Shown here: piece by piece, positions 37,001 through 44,662 of the stretch
Numbering within the stretch: position 1 is the stretch's first letter
Layout: every line of letters begins with the position of its first letter
Source: a virus
Virus record (IMG/VR): IMGVR_UViG_3300021437_000001
Coordinates: 1 to 64,000 of that record
Direction: 5' to 3' (one strand)
Length of the DNA: 64,000 bases
Made by a program: the position numbers and the translations under genes
The notes under the pieces: generated by a model
Database searches by the model: none
What the model was told of the DNA's origin: nothing
Seen by the model: only the letters and a program-made list of their open reading frames with translations

Positions 37001-38022
37001 CTAAAAAACCAACGCTTCCATCTGGAGCAGTTGAACTAGCTGATTATAATGTGATGGCTAATTATGCAGTAGGTACTTCGTTTTTAATCGAAGCAATAGG
37101 TACTGGACTGCTTCGTAAAAACGCTTTACGAGAACTTGTTTATGGCGGTACAGGTTGGGCATTGGGAACGCCGACCTCTGCTTACATGAATTATCTTTTT
37201 GTGCAAACTACAACAATTGGAGACTATGCGCAATATACTTTTTTTGGTACTGGATTTGAGTTTAGATTTGATTTACTTACTAATAATGCAACAGCCGTTC
37301 AATTAACACTGGATGGTTCAATAACTAACTTTTCTGCTTATACAACTTCAGTGTACGGAACAGGTGTGGCTTTTACAGCATCTACTGGGATTCTAAATCA
37401 AGGGTCCGCCATAAGTGGTGGAGCTGGTGGCTTAAGCATTTCTAATTTGCCATTAGGCCTGCACACTATAAAAATTGCTTACTCTTCTGGTGGAGCAGCC
37501 ATGCGTATTGGTGCTGTAGATGTCATCACTCCAATTCACTCAGCAAAGTCAAATCTTTATGCCGACCTACAAAATACTCTGCCAGTTGGTTCTCAAGGTA
37601 TTTCTGATAACAGAAAAACTTCAGCAATCAAAGAAGCTCTGCCTGCTCAAAAAGCATGGGCACAGGCAGTAGGTATTTCAGCAAATCCGACTATGGCGGC
37701 TACAGCAGCAGTACCAATCCCAGATATGTCTGTTACTATTAAAACCAATGGTGGGATTTTAGACATCTCCTTTCAAATGGCCGTTTTTGGAAATTCAAAT
37801 TCAGGTGATAGATTTTACTCAATTTATGTAGATGGTGTACTTGCTTATGAAACTGCGGATTCTGTGGAAACGAGTGCCGGAGACAGGCCTTGGGTACATT
37901 TGCGTTATTTAGTTCCAGTTTCGGCAGGAACACATAAAGTTGAAGCTTACTGGCGCTCTTCTGGAGTCGCTACGCTAACTGGACAAGGCACTGGGCGAAT
38001 CTTAATAGCTAAGGAACTTTAA
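34078..38022 (+). CDS. Giant tail fibre with repeated GTG jelly-roll domains, copy A
   Basis: 1314 residues. After a beta-rich N-terminal part and a helical GTGQFYSTIANRAAISDLSQ region, three related domains occur at about residues 672-760, 900-980 and 1047-1160. Each has FYGTG/FVGTG/FFGTG at the start and GLxxGxHTVKI near the end, as in carbohydrate-binding jelly rolls. A final unit (SIYVDGVLAYET, PVSAGTHKVEAYW) ends the protein. The gene is paralogous to the fibre at 39156. The fold suggests binding of surface glycans. The domains were identified by eye. Confidence 0.7.
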   Translation: MAQKFDSRQIISHDVLANVLGVDGSQLKTLLQNLNKEINAPYRISATSPTADSKINFQASEVEAADLAAKNASPVSSQIPTFPASTIDFQSGATTGGTFNISFPNSTVGYFRRIGFSLDASGTIQCLFSAEVASLGSLANAGTVFVKGALPIGWIDLEATAASPGRFKTAGSATNIIENKVGSSNRVHRIVGGGGASSGSGSGTGDDINALTFKASFTDLFADLPTDSVSAVDYTTGKTDSTTYDIVSSYHRLAYDASKTVTGSGVNMTLSSAPAFTIKAGDVLVVGTEVKKIASITSQTVFAVESAFTTTPSSSACCVSQAVHTKDLNNFAGDGLAVSTAFSTSISQILMTYEDTSTLSDTIFDANTSPVIAYSASSDGTNFSALSLRPTNLSDMQSMLNLPTSGTNLYVRFFANKSSGSGSVNILGYKTFFHRDASFSDGSVLNQAYGRLDNTGTKINVAAIANVAGKTRIQLSWSYPVGVNSGTANGSLKVLVDGLKLPRFVDSTVSISGYYKEIDQNTIELDADYSLSPIEFEIVQDVAVVDASDTNTTAVAQIQEAIGEGFQAFVKSSQVINATTGTPGTGQFYSTIANRAAISDLSQDLKVRMGIERIMTQQIYQLQNEFGPNGEPVFSVVNDDRGQIRFVGSGIFTINDASGQRIGTGTTSTDYAEVTFYGTGINLLQNIGVAANVSVAYSVDGGAESTTATTSYSGVITGRNYSTNSIIPIVSGLTLGVHTVKIRAASSSGVGYYGFEVLNEASTLKVNPGSSYINSKKITTNAQQTVVYNSTFESGTLGTRGGRVLVYQKSDGTIAKAVTPAGSQLNLTSADHTNEEIARVYSVKEFGAGRSDDFSIATAAGSYTFTLDDGTTTLSGAAVVPNTLFSGRTGVGYSTSGFLILTFVGTGLDINCNSTSANTIVTLVDGASVGNITTLTTGYRTYKVVSGLPYGTHTVKLTIATATNITINEFIAYQPKKPTLPSGAVELADYNVMANYAVGTSFLIEAIGTGLLRKNALRELVYGGTGWALGTPTSAYMNYLFVQTTTIGDYAQYTFFGTGFEFRFDLLTNNATAVQLTLDGSITNFSAYTTSVYGTGVAFTASTGILNQGSAISGGAGGLSISNLPLGLHTIKIAYSSGGAAMRIGAVDVITPIHSAKSNLYADLQNTLPVGSQGISDNRKTSAIKEALPAQKAWAQAVGISANPTMAATAAVPIPDMSVTIKTNGGILDISFQMAVFGNSNSGDRFYSIYVDGVLAYETADSVETSAGDRPWVHLRYLVPVSAGTHKVEAYWRSSGVATLTGQGTGRILIAKEL
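36478..36581 (+). repeat. 104-bp block identical to 40251-40354
   Basis: This stretch inside giant fibre A is identical base for base to 40251-40354 in giant fibre B, while flanking codons differ at many synonymous sites. It encodes GGRVLVYQKSDGTIAKAVTP and what follows up to the Glu-Glu. Best explained by recent gene conversion. Confidence 0.85.
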
Positions 38023-38023
38023 T

Positions 38024-39112
38024 ATGCCAAGAATTAATACAATACATCAGCCAGCCGAAATCAAGAACTTCATTCTCAATGGGGCACTTGATTTTTGGCA
38101 AGAGAAGGTTGGAACAACTACGACTATCAATACAGCAACAACCTCATCTCCGTTTATTGCGGATATGTTAAAGTCTATTTCAGTTGGGTCTACTACTAAA
38201 AACTATTCTGTAGTACGCAGCACTGATATTCCGACCGTTGCTCAATCAGGTTTTCAATCCACTTATAGCGCATTGTTCACAATGGTGACTGGAATCACAT
38301 CTCCTGCCGCAACAGACTACGTCACACCTTTCGCTTATTTAATGGAAGGTTTTGATTATTCTAAAGTGCATTCTAAAACTGTAACTATTGGTTTTTGGTT
38401 AAAAGCCTCTATTGCTGGAACTTATAGTGTGGCTTTGCAGAATTCAGCGGGAACACGAAGCTATGTGACCACTGTAACAGTTGTAAATCCTAATACTTGG
38501 GAATTTAAAGCTGTGACAGTTACTTTAGATTCTTCAGGAACTTGGCTGTTTGATACTTCCGTAGGTTTGGGGCTTTTTATTGGTACTATTTCAGGTGCTA
38601 ATTCGCAAACTGCAACTTTAAATCAATGGCAGACAGGTTCTTATTTGTCAGCATCTACAGCAACAAACTATCAAGCTACTTCTGGTGCGACTGTAAGAAT
38701 TGCGCAGCTTTCAATGATAGAAGGTTCTTTAGGCTTAGGTCCTATGGGCTTTCAACGTGCTGGTAAGAGCATTCAGCAAGAACTTGCCATGTGTCAAAGA
38801 TATTATTTTAAGACTGACGCTTCTGTAGTAGGAGCTTGCGGCCCAGCTCCGACGACGACAAGCTGTTATATTTCAATGCGGTATCCAATTCCAATGCGAG
38901 CAGTTCCATCTTTGAGCGGAACAACTGGAACGTATGGTATAAACAATAATGGAAATTTTGCTTCCTCTTCGACAACACCGTCAGCGGCAGCGGCAGAAGC
39001 TACTGGCGGTATTTGGCTTATTACTGGTTTTACAGGTCTTACTACAACCATGGTATATCAATTGACGACCGTATCTAGTACCGGAGCTTTGATCGCTGAT
39101 GCACGCTTGTAA
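38024..39112 (+). CDS. Tail fibre/adhesin with carbohydrate-binding-like domain
   Basis: 362 residues. The opening NFILNGALDFWQEKVGTTTT and the later QQELAMCQRYYFK pattern occur in many phage tail tip proteins, in which a lectin-like domain is followed by a CQRYY-containing helix. The middle FEFK/VTVTLDSSGTWLFDTSV strands match a carbohydrate-binding beta sandwich. It lies between the two paralogous giant fibres, as if inserted. Role as receptor binding is inferred. Confidence 0.65.
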   Translation: MPRINTIHQPAEIKNFILNGALDFWQEKVGTTTTINTATTSSPFIADMLKSISVGSTTKNYSVVRSTDIPTVAQSGFQSTYSALFTMVTGITSPAATDYVTPFAYLMEGFDYSKVHSKTVTIGFWLKASIAGTYSVALQNSAGTRSYVTTVTVVNPNTWEFKAVTVTLDSSGTWLFDTSVGLGLFIGTISGANSQTATLNQWQTGSYLSASTATNYQATSGATVRIAQLSMIEGSLGLGPMGFQRAGKSIQQELAMCQRYYFKTDASVVGACGPAPTTTSCYISMRYPIPMRAVPSLSGTTGTYGINNNGNFASSSTTPSAAAAEATGGIWLITGFTGLTTTMVYQLTTVSSTGALIADARL

Positions 39113-39114
39113 TC

Positions 39115-39123
39115 TGCTATAAT
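39115..39123 (+). promoter_or_regulatory. Extended -10 promoter candidate for fibre B
   Basis: TGCTATAAT in the 43-base gap before 39156, the same nine bases as at 20638-20646. As there, the nearest TTGA (39089-39094) is 23 bases upstream of the -10 box, so a normal -35 is missing. Confidence 0.5.
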
Positions 39124-39155
39124 TAATGTAAAATAAAAGAAAAATGGAGACCTAA

Positions 39156-41861
39156 ATGTCTTTGACGAAAACAGTAAATTCAAAATCAAATATTAAGCAG
39201 TACAGCAATGCTGACCTGCCTGTTCAGCCTCGTCAACCTGCTATAGCACGTTACGCTGCCGAATCGACATTAAATCAAACCGTCATTTCTCTACCTTTTC
39301 AAGTAGATACCGTAAACGCTGCCGATTCATTTCTTCTTTCAATTGACGGTAAAGTCTTAACACCAGGCGTTCTTAACGACTTTACTTTTACCGCAATTGA
39401 CTCTTTTGGCTTTTCCTCTACCGTAACTCTTACACAAGCAATTCCAGCTTCTCTTAATATCCAAGCTATTAAACTTGGTCTTAAAAAAGAAACTGAGTTT
39501 GCTCAAGATGCTCGTTTCACTAATTTATATGAATCTCAAGACCAAGCCTTTCAAGGTTTTGTTCGTACTGCTGATGTAATTACAGCGACTACTGGAACTC
39601 CTGGTACTGGACAGTTTTACTCAAGTATCTCAAATAGAGCTTCTATTACAGACTTGACTAAGGACCTTAAAGTTAGAATGGGTATTGATCGTGTTATTGT
39701 TCAATCTATAGCACGTTTGCAAAATGAATTTGGACCTAATGGCGAACCTGTTTTTGCTGCTGTTAACGACGATAGAGGGCAAATTAGATTTGTTGGCCAA
39801 TGGGCTATTGGAAATACAACTACTAATGGAGTTCATCCGGCCACATCTAACGTAAATGATTATGTAGAAGTTACTTTCTACGGAACTGGTCTGAATTTAT
39901 TAACCGTAATTTCTAATGACGCCAGAGATTCTAGAGTATCAGTGGATGGCGGTGCTGAAGGTTCTAATATTTTCCCAGGTTCTACTGGTTCTGCTGTTCT
40001 AAATGGTAGAAATTATCAGACTAATAGCATTTTACCAGTAGTCGCTGGACTATCTTTGGGTATTCACACTATTAAAATCAGAATAAATAGTGTTTATTTA
40101 GACGTATCTGGCTTTGAAGTCCTTAACCAATCCTCAACTTTAGTAATTAATCCAGGCGCTACCTACATGTCTGGTAAAAAAGCTACAACACTAGCTCAAC
40201 AATCTCTTGCTTACAACTCTACCTTTGAGTCTGGAACTTTAAGTACTCGTGGTGGTAGAGTTCTCGTTTATCAAAAATCTGATGGTACAATTGCTAAAGC
40301 AGTTACGCCTGCTGGTTCGCAACTTAATTTAACTAGTGCTGATCATACTAATGAAGAAATTGCTCGCACTTATCACTGGCGTGAATTTGGAGCAGGTAGA
40401 ACTGATGATCTAAGTTTAATTGCAGGAAATGGTAACTACGCTTTCACATTAGATGATGGAACAACTACGCTTGTGGCGTCACAAATGACACCTTCATCTC
40501 TTGGTGGGGGAAACAATCTAGTATTTAATAGTAATGGCGCTTATGCCACTATTACATTTGTCGGAACTGGTTTAGATTATGTACGTTCCGATACCGTAGC
40601 AGGTGGGGCAGATACGTTTTCTGCTACAGTAGACGGCACCTCTTTAGGCAACTATGCTACTACAGGCGTGCTTGGGGAACGAATTCAAAAAATCGTATCA
40701 GGATTACCGTATGGTACACACACTGTAAAATTGATGCGAACTTCTGTGCCCGCAACTTACGACGCCGGAATTAAGCAATTTATCGTTTACCAACCTAAAA
40801 AACCAACACTCCCATCTGGAGCAGTTGAGTTGGCTGATTATAATGTGATGGCTGATTTTGCGGTCGGTACAGTCGGAGTTCCAAATATTTCTACGGGAGT
40901 TGTGCGTAAAAATAATACACGAGAAGTGTCTTATGTTAACGGAACTGGCGGAACTTCAGATTGGACTATTGGCATTGATGTTGTCAACGAAGCTTCTGGA
41001 TTTTCCATGACTTCTGATCGAACTAATGCGTATGCTGATTTTATATTTTTCGGTACTGGTGTAGATTTTAGATATTTTGCTGCAACAAATAGATCGAGCA
41101 GCATTCAAATATCTTTACAAAATCTATCTACTAATGGCTCACTGCTAGCAGCTACAACAACAAATTTTGCAACTGCTACATTTTCCCAATATGGAATTGG
41201 ATCTTTTACATCCAGCACTGGTATATTAAGTCAAAACGGCACTAATACAGGCGGTTCTGGTTTAAGAATTTCAGGACTTCCTTTGGCTTTGTACAAAATT
41301 AGAGTATTAAATAACACAGCCAGTTCTTTTGTATCTGTTACGAATTTTGACATCATCACTCCAATCCACTCAGCAAAATCAAATGTCTATGCGGACCTAC
41401 AAAATACTCTGCCAATTGGTTCATGTGCAATTTCTGATAACAGAAAAACTTCAGCAATCAAAGAAGCTCTACCTGTTCAAAAAGCATGGGCACAGGCAAT
41501 AGGCACAACACCTAGCCCTTCTCCAGGAGTCACGACAACAGCAACAACTTTTGTCCCATGTCCTGATATGAGTGTTACTTTAAAGACTAATGGCGGAAGA
41601 TTAAGAATAGCTTATAGTATTTGCACTTTGCATTCCGTTTCTGGGGCATCTCAGGAATTTCAAATTTATGTAGATGGCGTGGCGGTTGGAACTGAAAAAT
41701 ACACACTGGCTCCAGGAGTTTCAGCTTCCGTGGACACGAGCGATGTAATATCCATACCTGTATCTGCTGGCGTACATAAAGTAGAGTTATATTGGCATAC
41801 TAGTTCTGGCATTTTGACAGGATATAGAGATTATCGTACACTTTTAGTAGAAGAACTTTAA
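39156..41861 (+). CDS. Giant tail fibre with repeated GTG jelly-roll domains, copy B
   Basis: 901 residues. From about residue 140 on it parallels fibre A: ITATTGTPGTGQFYSSISNR, then three GTG/GLxxGxHTVK domains at about residues 237-325, 462-545 and 627-735, and a terminal SNVYADLQNTLPIGS region. It lacks the large N-terminal part of copy A. The jelly-roll regions have diverged strongly while linkers are conserved, as expected for receptor-binding domains under selection with shared framework. Fibre role is well supported; ligand unknown. Confidence 0.7.
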   Translation: MSLTKTVNSKSNIKQYSNADLPVQPRQPAIARYAAESTLNQTVISLPFQVDTVNAADSFLLSIDGKVLTPGVLNDFTFTAIDSFGFSSTVTLTQAIPASLNIQAIKLGLKKETEFAQDARFTNLYESQDQAFQGFVRTADVITATTGTPGTGQFYSSISNRASITDLTKDLKVRMGIDRVIVQSIARLQNEFGPNGEPVFAAVNDDRGQIRFVGQWAIGNTTTNGVHPATSNVNDYVEVTFYGTGLNLLTVISNDARDSRVSVDGGAEGSNIFPGSTGSAVLNGRNYQTNSILPVVAGLSLGIHTIKIRINSVYLDVSGFEVLNQSSTLVINPGATYMSGKKATTLAQQSLAYNSTFESGTLSTRGGRVLVYQKSDGTIAKAVTPAGSQLNLTSADHTNEEIARTYHWREFGAGRTDDLSLIAGNGNYAFTLDDGTTTLVASQMTPSSLGGGNNLVFNSNGAYATITFVGTGLDYVRSDTVAGGADTFSATVDGTSLGNYATTGVLGERIQKIVSGLPYGTHTVKLMRTSVPATYDAGIKQFIVYQPKKPTLPSGAVELADYNVMADFAVGTVGVPNISTGVVRKNNTREVSYVNGTGGTSDWTIGIDVVNEASGFSMTSDRTNAYADFIFFGTGVDFRYFAATNRSSSIQISLQNLSTNGSLLAATTTNFATATFSQYGIGSFTSSTGILSQNGTNTGGSGLRISGLPLALYKIRVLNNTASSFVSVTNFDIITPIHSAKSNVYADLQNTLPIGSCAISDNRKTSAIKEALPVQKAWAQAIGTTPSPSPGVTTTATTFVPCPDMSVTLKTNGGRLRIAYSICTLHSVSGASQEFQIYVDGVAVGTEKYTLAPGVSASVDTSDVISIPVSAGVHKVELYWHTSSGILTGYRDYRTLLVEEL
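40251..40354 (+). repeat. 104-bp block identical to 36478-36581
   Basis: Second copy of the identical DNA block described in fibre A. It lies between the first and second jelly-roll domains of fibre B, at the same protein position as in A. Confidence 0.85.
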
Positions 41862-41876
41862 TAAAGGAGCTATAAA

Positions 41877-42242
41877 ATGCAAAAATTAGAATTACAATGG
41901 AAACAAATCAGTATTGATCTAGAAACGGTAGATGCTAAGCTTAGAGCTGATCATCCCGATACATACAAAGGTAATCAAGCCGCTGGTATTTTAGAGCTTT
42001 GGTTTTCTGAGTTGCCAGATCAAGCAGCTCAAGATGCTATCGTAGCTTACTGGGAAGCTCTTGACGCTTCTTCACCAGAGGCACTTTCATATCGCTCTCA
42101 AACCCAAATTACAGCAGCAATCCAAACTTTAAAAGAAGGTATTCCTGCTAAAACTTGGAATCAAATGAGCGCCTTAGAACGAAGACTTCAAATGGGACTT
42201 GCGGTTTCAAAAGCAGACTTAATTGCCGCACAAGTATTGTAA
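41877..42242 (+). CDS. Hypothetical helical protein after the fibres
   Basis: 121 residues, with an AAAGGAG ribosome binding site. Helical throughout (LQWKQISIDLETVDAKLRAD; LELWFSELPDQAAQDAIVAY), acidic-neutral, with no membrane segment. No known family. Its position between a giant fibre and the glycine-rich adhesin resembles that of fibre assembly chaperones, but the sequence does not decide. Confidence 0.5.
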   Translation: MQKLELQWKQISIDLETVDAKLRADHPDTYKGNQAAGILELWFSELPDQAAQDAIVAYWEALDASSPEALSYRSQTQITAAIQTLKEGIPAKTWNQMSALERRLQMGLAVSKADLIAAQVL

Positions 42243-42251
42243 GGTGGGATC

Positions 42252-42905
42252 ATGGCTTTAACACAAATTCCTAGATTACCAACCCAACAGAAGTTTACTT
42301 CTGGTTCTGGCACCTACACAACGCCTGCCTATTGCAAATACATTCGTGTAAGAATGGTTGGCGGCGGCGGCGGCGGCGCAGGCAGCGGAACTTCAGCAGG
42401 TACGTCTGCGACTTCAGGCGGAACTTCTACTTTTGGAACGTCTCTTCTGACTGCAAATGGCGGTGTTGCAGGAGGAATTAATAGTACAGCAGGCGGAGCG
42501 GGTGGTACTGCTACTATTAATTCTCCAGGTATCGGAGTGGCTTTACAAGGTGGATATGGTGCCACTTCTTGCTCTTCGGTTCAAGCGACAGCAGGTGGAG
42601 GTCACGGAGGTTCTAGTCCTTTTGGTGGTGCGGGCAGTGGATCTGGATCTACTAACACAGGAGCAGCAACCGCAGCAGTAGCCAACACTGGCTCCGGCGG
42701 TGGCGGTGCATCTGGATTTTCAGCAAATGTATTTTCTGGCGACGGTGGCGGTGCAGGTGGATATATAGACGCTATTATTTCCTCTCCTTCAACCACTTAT
42801 AACTATTCTGTAGGTACAGGTGGCACCGCAGGCGCAGCAGGTCCATCAGGATTTGCTGGTGGAGCAGGTGGGTCGGGCGTTATTATAGTTGATGAATATT
42901 ATTAA
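42252..42905 (+). CDS. Glycine-rich tail adhesin
   Basis: 217 residues. After an N-terminal beta segment (QKFTSGSGTYTTPAYCKYIR), most of the chain is Gly/Ala/Ser/Thr with runs such as GGGGGGAGSG and GGSGVIIVDEYY at the end. This matches the glycine-rich (poly-Gly II sandwich) adhesins such as gp38 of S16-like phages and related tail tip proteins. The variable loops between Gly runs carry receptor specificity. Last gene of the fibre region. Confidence 0.75.
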   Translation: MALTQIPRLPTQQKFTSGSGTYTTPAYCKYIRVRMVGGGGGGAGSGTSAGTSATSGGTSTFGTSLLTANGGVAGGINSTAGGAGGTATINSPGIGVALQGGYGATSCSSVQATAGGGHGGSSPFGGAGSGSGSTNTGAATAAVANTGSGGGGASGFSANVFSGDGGGAGGYIDAIISSPSTTYNYSVGTGGTAGAAGPSGFAGGAGGSGVIIVDEYY

Positions 42906-42931
42906 ACTGATCTGCCAAGTGTAGAAACAGT

Positions 42932-42961
42932 AAGAGGGCCGCAAAACGGCCCTTTCTATTT
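42932..42961. terminator. Hairpin terminator between convergent genes
   Basis: AGGGCCG (42935-42941) and CGGCCCT (42947-42953) form a strong stem with a CAAAA loop followed by TTCTATTTG. It ends the + strand fibre operon. Its stem overlaps no coding bases but the T-tract touches the end of the minus-strand helicase gene. On the minus strand the T-tract is weaker. Confidence 0.75.
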
Positions 42962-44392
42962 GTAGTCTTTATAAATCTCAGAGCGTTCTCCTGAGTGCTC
43001 TTCTAAATAGCCGCCATCTCGGTCAGTAAAATCGTAGATGACGGCTTTTTGTTTTTTAGGGGCTATGCGAAGTACCCTACCAATATTTTGAATAACTTGC
43101 GAACGAGCTTTACCACCACCAGCCATAATTAGAACTTCAGCACAAGGCAAGTCAACACCCTCCCCTATAACGCTAGTTCCTATTAAGCAGTCCAACGAAC
43201 CCTCTTTAAAATTCTTCATCATTTTAGCTCGAACATCATCTTTCTCTTCACCGTGAATAAACTCGGCCCAAGGAATCAAGGTTTTCAAAGCTTCTCCATG
43301 TTCTTTATACTGAACAAGGATAATCATCTTTTTTTTCTTTTCTTTTTTAGCAATATCGGCTATTACAGAATTACGTTCCTCATTTTCAACTATTCCTTCA
43401 CGATAAACTTTTTGATAGTTTGTTTCTTGAAGCTGCATAGGCATGTCAATAATTTCAAATGTAGGTTTAACCAAAAACCCATCAGCTATCGCCTGTTGTA
43501 CACTATACTCGTGTAGCACTTCACTCAAGACGCCTTCTAACGCTAAGTCAGCGCCGTCATTTCTAAAATTAGTAGCAGTCAATCCGATTCTAAAATACAC
43601 ATGTTTTAAATGCTTCAAGTTAACTTCTTGATAAGTAGTAGCAGCAGAATGGTGAAACTCATCAATAAAAACAGCTCCCACTTCTTTAAATACTTCAGGA
43701 TCTATTTTTATCAAAGCTTGAATATTGCAGATGCTTATTACTTTTTTAAGCTTGACTGTTTTAGTATTTAATACTTCTACAGAACCGCTGCCGAAATATC
43801 TAATCATGACTTCTTCCATCATGTCAGTGATACCTTTGTTAGGAGTAATAATTAAAGTTTTAACTCCAAGCTCCCATATCATTTTAGCCGCAGTCACAGT
43901 TTTACCTGTACCAGTAGGCAATACAACAATACCTCGTCCATCGGTTAAAAGCTTTTTAACGGCTGCTTTTTGATAATAACGAAAATCAGGAAATGGAAGT
44001 TTGTTCATTATCTTTGCAGAATTGCGTTTAGGCTCAATGCGCTTGTCTTCAACAGCCCATTCGATTTGTTGCTCACTCAACCAATCTAAAACTCGAGGCA
44101 ATATTCCAGAAGGAAATTCATTGTCGATAAGTAAAGTTATTTTTCTTTCTTTGTCAAGTTTTTCCGCTTCCTTTGAAAGAAATGCCCGCTGCCGTTTTAA
44201 AGCAACTTGATCCGAACCTAAATTAGTATTTTGCAATAATGTGTTGACACGGCGTAATTGTTTGATTATCTTTTGAAATGAGTATTCAGCCGCTTGATCA
44301 ACATAAGACATTTGGTTTTGAAGAGCAGCATAATCTGCACCTTTTAAACCTAATAGTTGACATGTGGAATTATTCAAAGTAATCTTGACCAT
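42956..44392 (-). CDS. DExH helicase (SF2, XPB/UvsW-like)
   Basis: 478 residues from the ATG at 44392; an ATG at 44407 would add MRYLL. The only minus-strand gene seen. Walker A is VVLPTGTGKTVTAA (about residues 160-173); the DExH box is FIDEFHHSAA; motif III is IGLTATN; motif VI is QNIGRVLRIA. The N-terminal domain has coiled sequence (KQLRRVNTLLQNTNLG). Members of this group remodel R-loops and recombination forks, as UvsW does in T4. Its 5' end contains a right-facing promoter for the next operon, so its transcription may be opposed to that of the early genes. Confidence 0.85.
   Translation of the reverse strand: MVKITLNNSTCQLLGLKGADYAALQNQMSYVDQAAEYSFQKIIKQLRRVNTLLQNTNLGSDQVALKRQRAFLSKEAEKLDKERKITLLIDNEFPSGILPRVLDWLSEQQIEWAVEDKRIEPKRNSAKIMNKLPFPDFRYYQKAAVKKLLTDGRGIVVLPTGTGKTVTAAKMIWELGVKTLIITPNKGITDMMEEVMIRYFGSGSVEVLNTKTVKLKKVISICNIQALIKIDPEVFKEVGAVFIDEFHHSAATTYQEVNLKHLKHVYFRIGLTATNFRNDGADLALEGVLSEVLHEYSVQQAIADGFLVKPTFEIIDMPMQLQETNYQKVYREGIVENEERNSVIADIAKKEKKKKMIILVQYKEHGEALKTLIPWAEFIHGEEKDDVRAKMMKNFKEGSLDCLIGTSVIGEGVDLPCAEVLIMAGGGKARSQVIQNIGRVLRIAPKKQKAVIYDFTDRDGGYLEEHSGERSEIYKDYK
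44357..44385 (+). promoter_or_regulatory. Strong sigma70 promoter for the chaperonin/replication operon
   Basis: TTGACA (44357-44362), 17-base spacer, TAATCT (44380-44385). The -35 box matches consensus fully and the -10 in four of six positions. Predicted start about 44392, ahead of the gene at 44426. It lies inside the start of the minus-strand helicase, so the two transcripts overlap in opposite directions. Confidence 0.65.
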
Positions 44393-44425
44393 GAGTAAGT
44401 ATCTCATTATGGAAGGAGAAAATCA

Positions 44426-44653
44426 ATGGAAAGTGACATCAAAGCTAAGGGGTTAGAGTTTTTGTACGGCCAGGTTTCTAAAGGCAATATTCCGCAAATC
44501 AAGAAAGGCATGCTTGAAGATTTGTTGGGTTTTGTAGAAGGTCTAAAGGCCGAAGAACAGGCTCGTCAAATGGCTAGAAGATTTGAACAGATTTCAAAAG
44601 AAGCTGGACAAGATTCTTCGGCAGAGGCGCTAGCAGAAAAACTAACTCGATAA
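44426..44653 (+). CDS. Small helical protein upstream of the chaperonin
   Basis: 75 residues with GGAAGGAG at the right distance. Helical, charged (KKGMLEDLLGFVEGLKAEEQ; RQMARRFEQISKEAGQD). No known family. It is not a GroES: there is no beta-barrel or mobile-loop pattern. First gene of the operon behind the strong promoter and nine bases before the chaperonin, so it may be a regulator or a partner of it. Confidence 0.5.
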   Translation: MESDIKAKGLEFLYGQVSKGNIPQIKKGMLEDLLGFVEGLKAEEQARQMARRFEQISKEAGQDSSAEALAEKLTR

Positions 44654-44662
44654 GGAAGTCCT

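Noticed and set aside
44426-44653. GroES-like co-chaperonin
   Set aside because: The 75-residue protein is all helical and lacks the beta-barrel and mobile-loop pattern of GroES.
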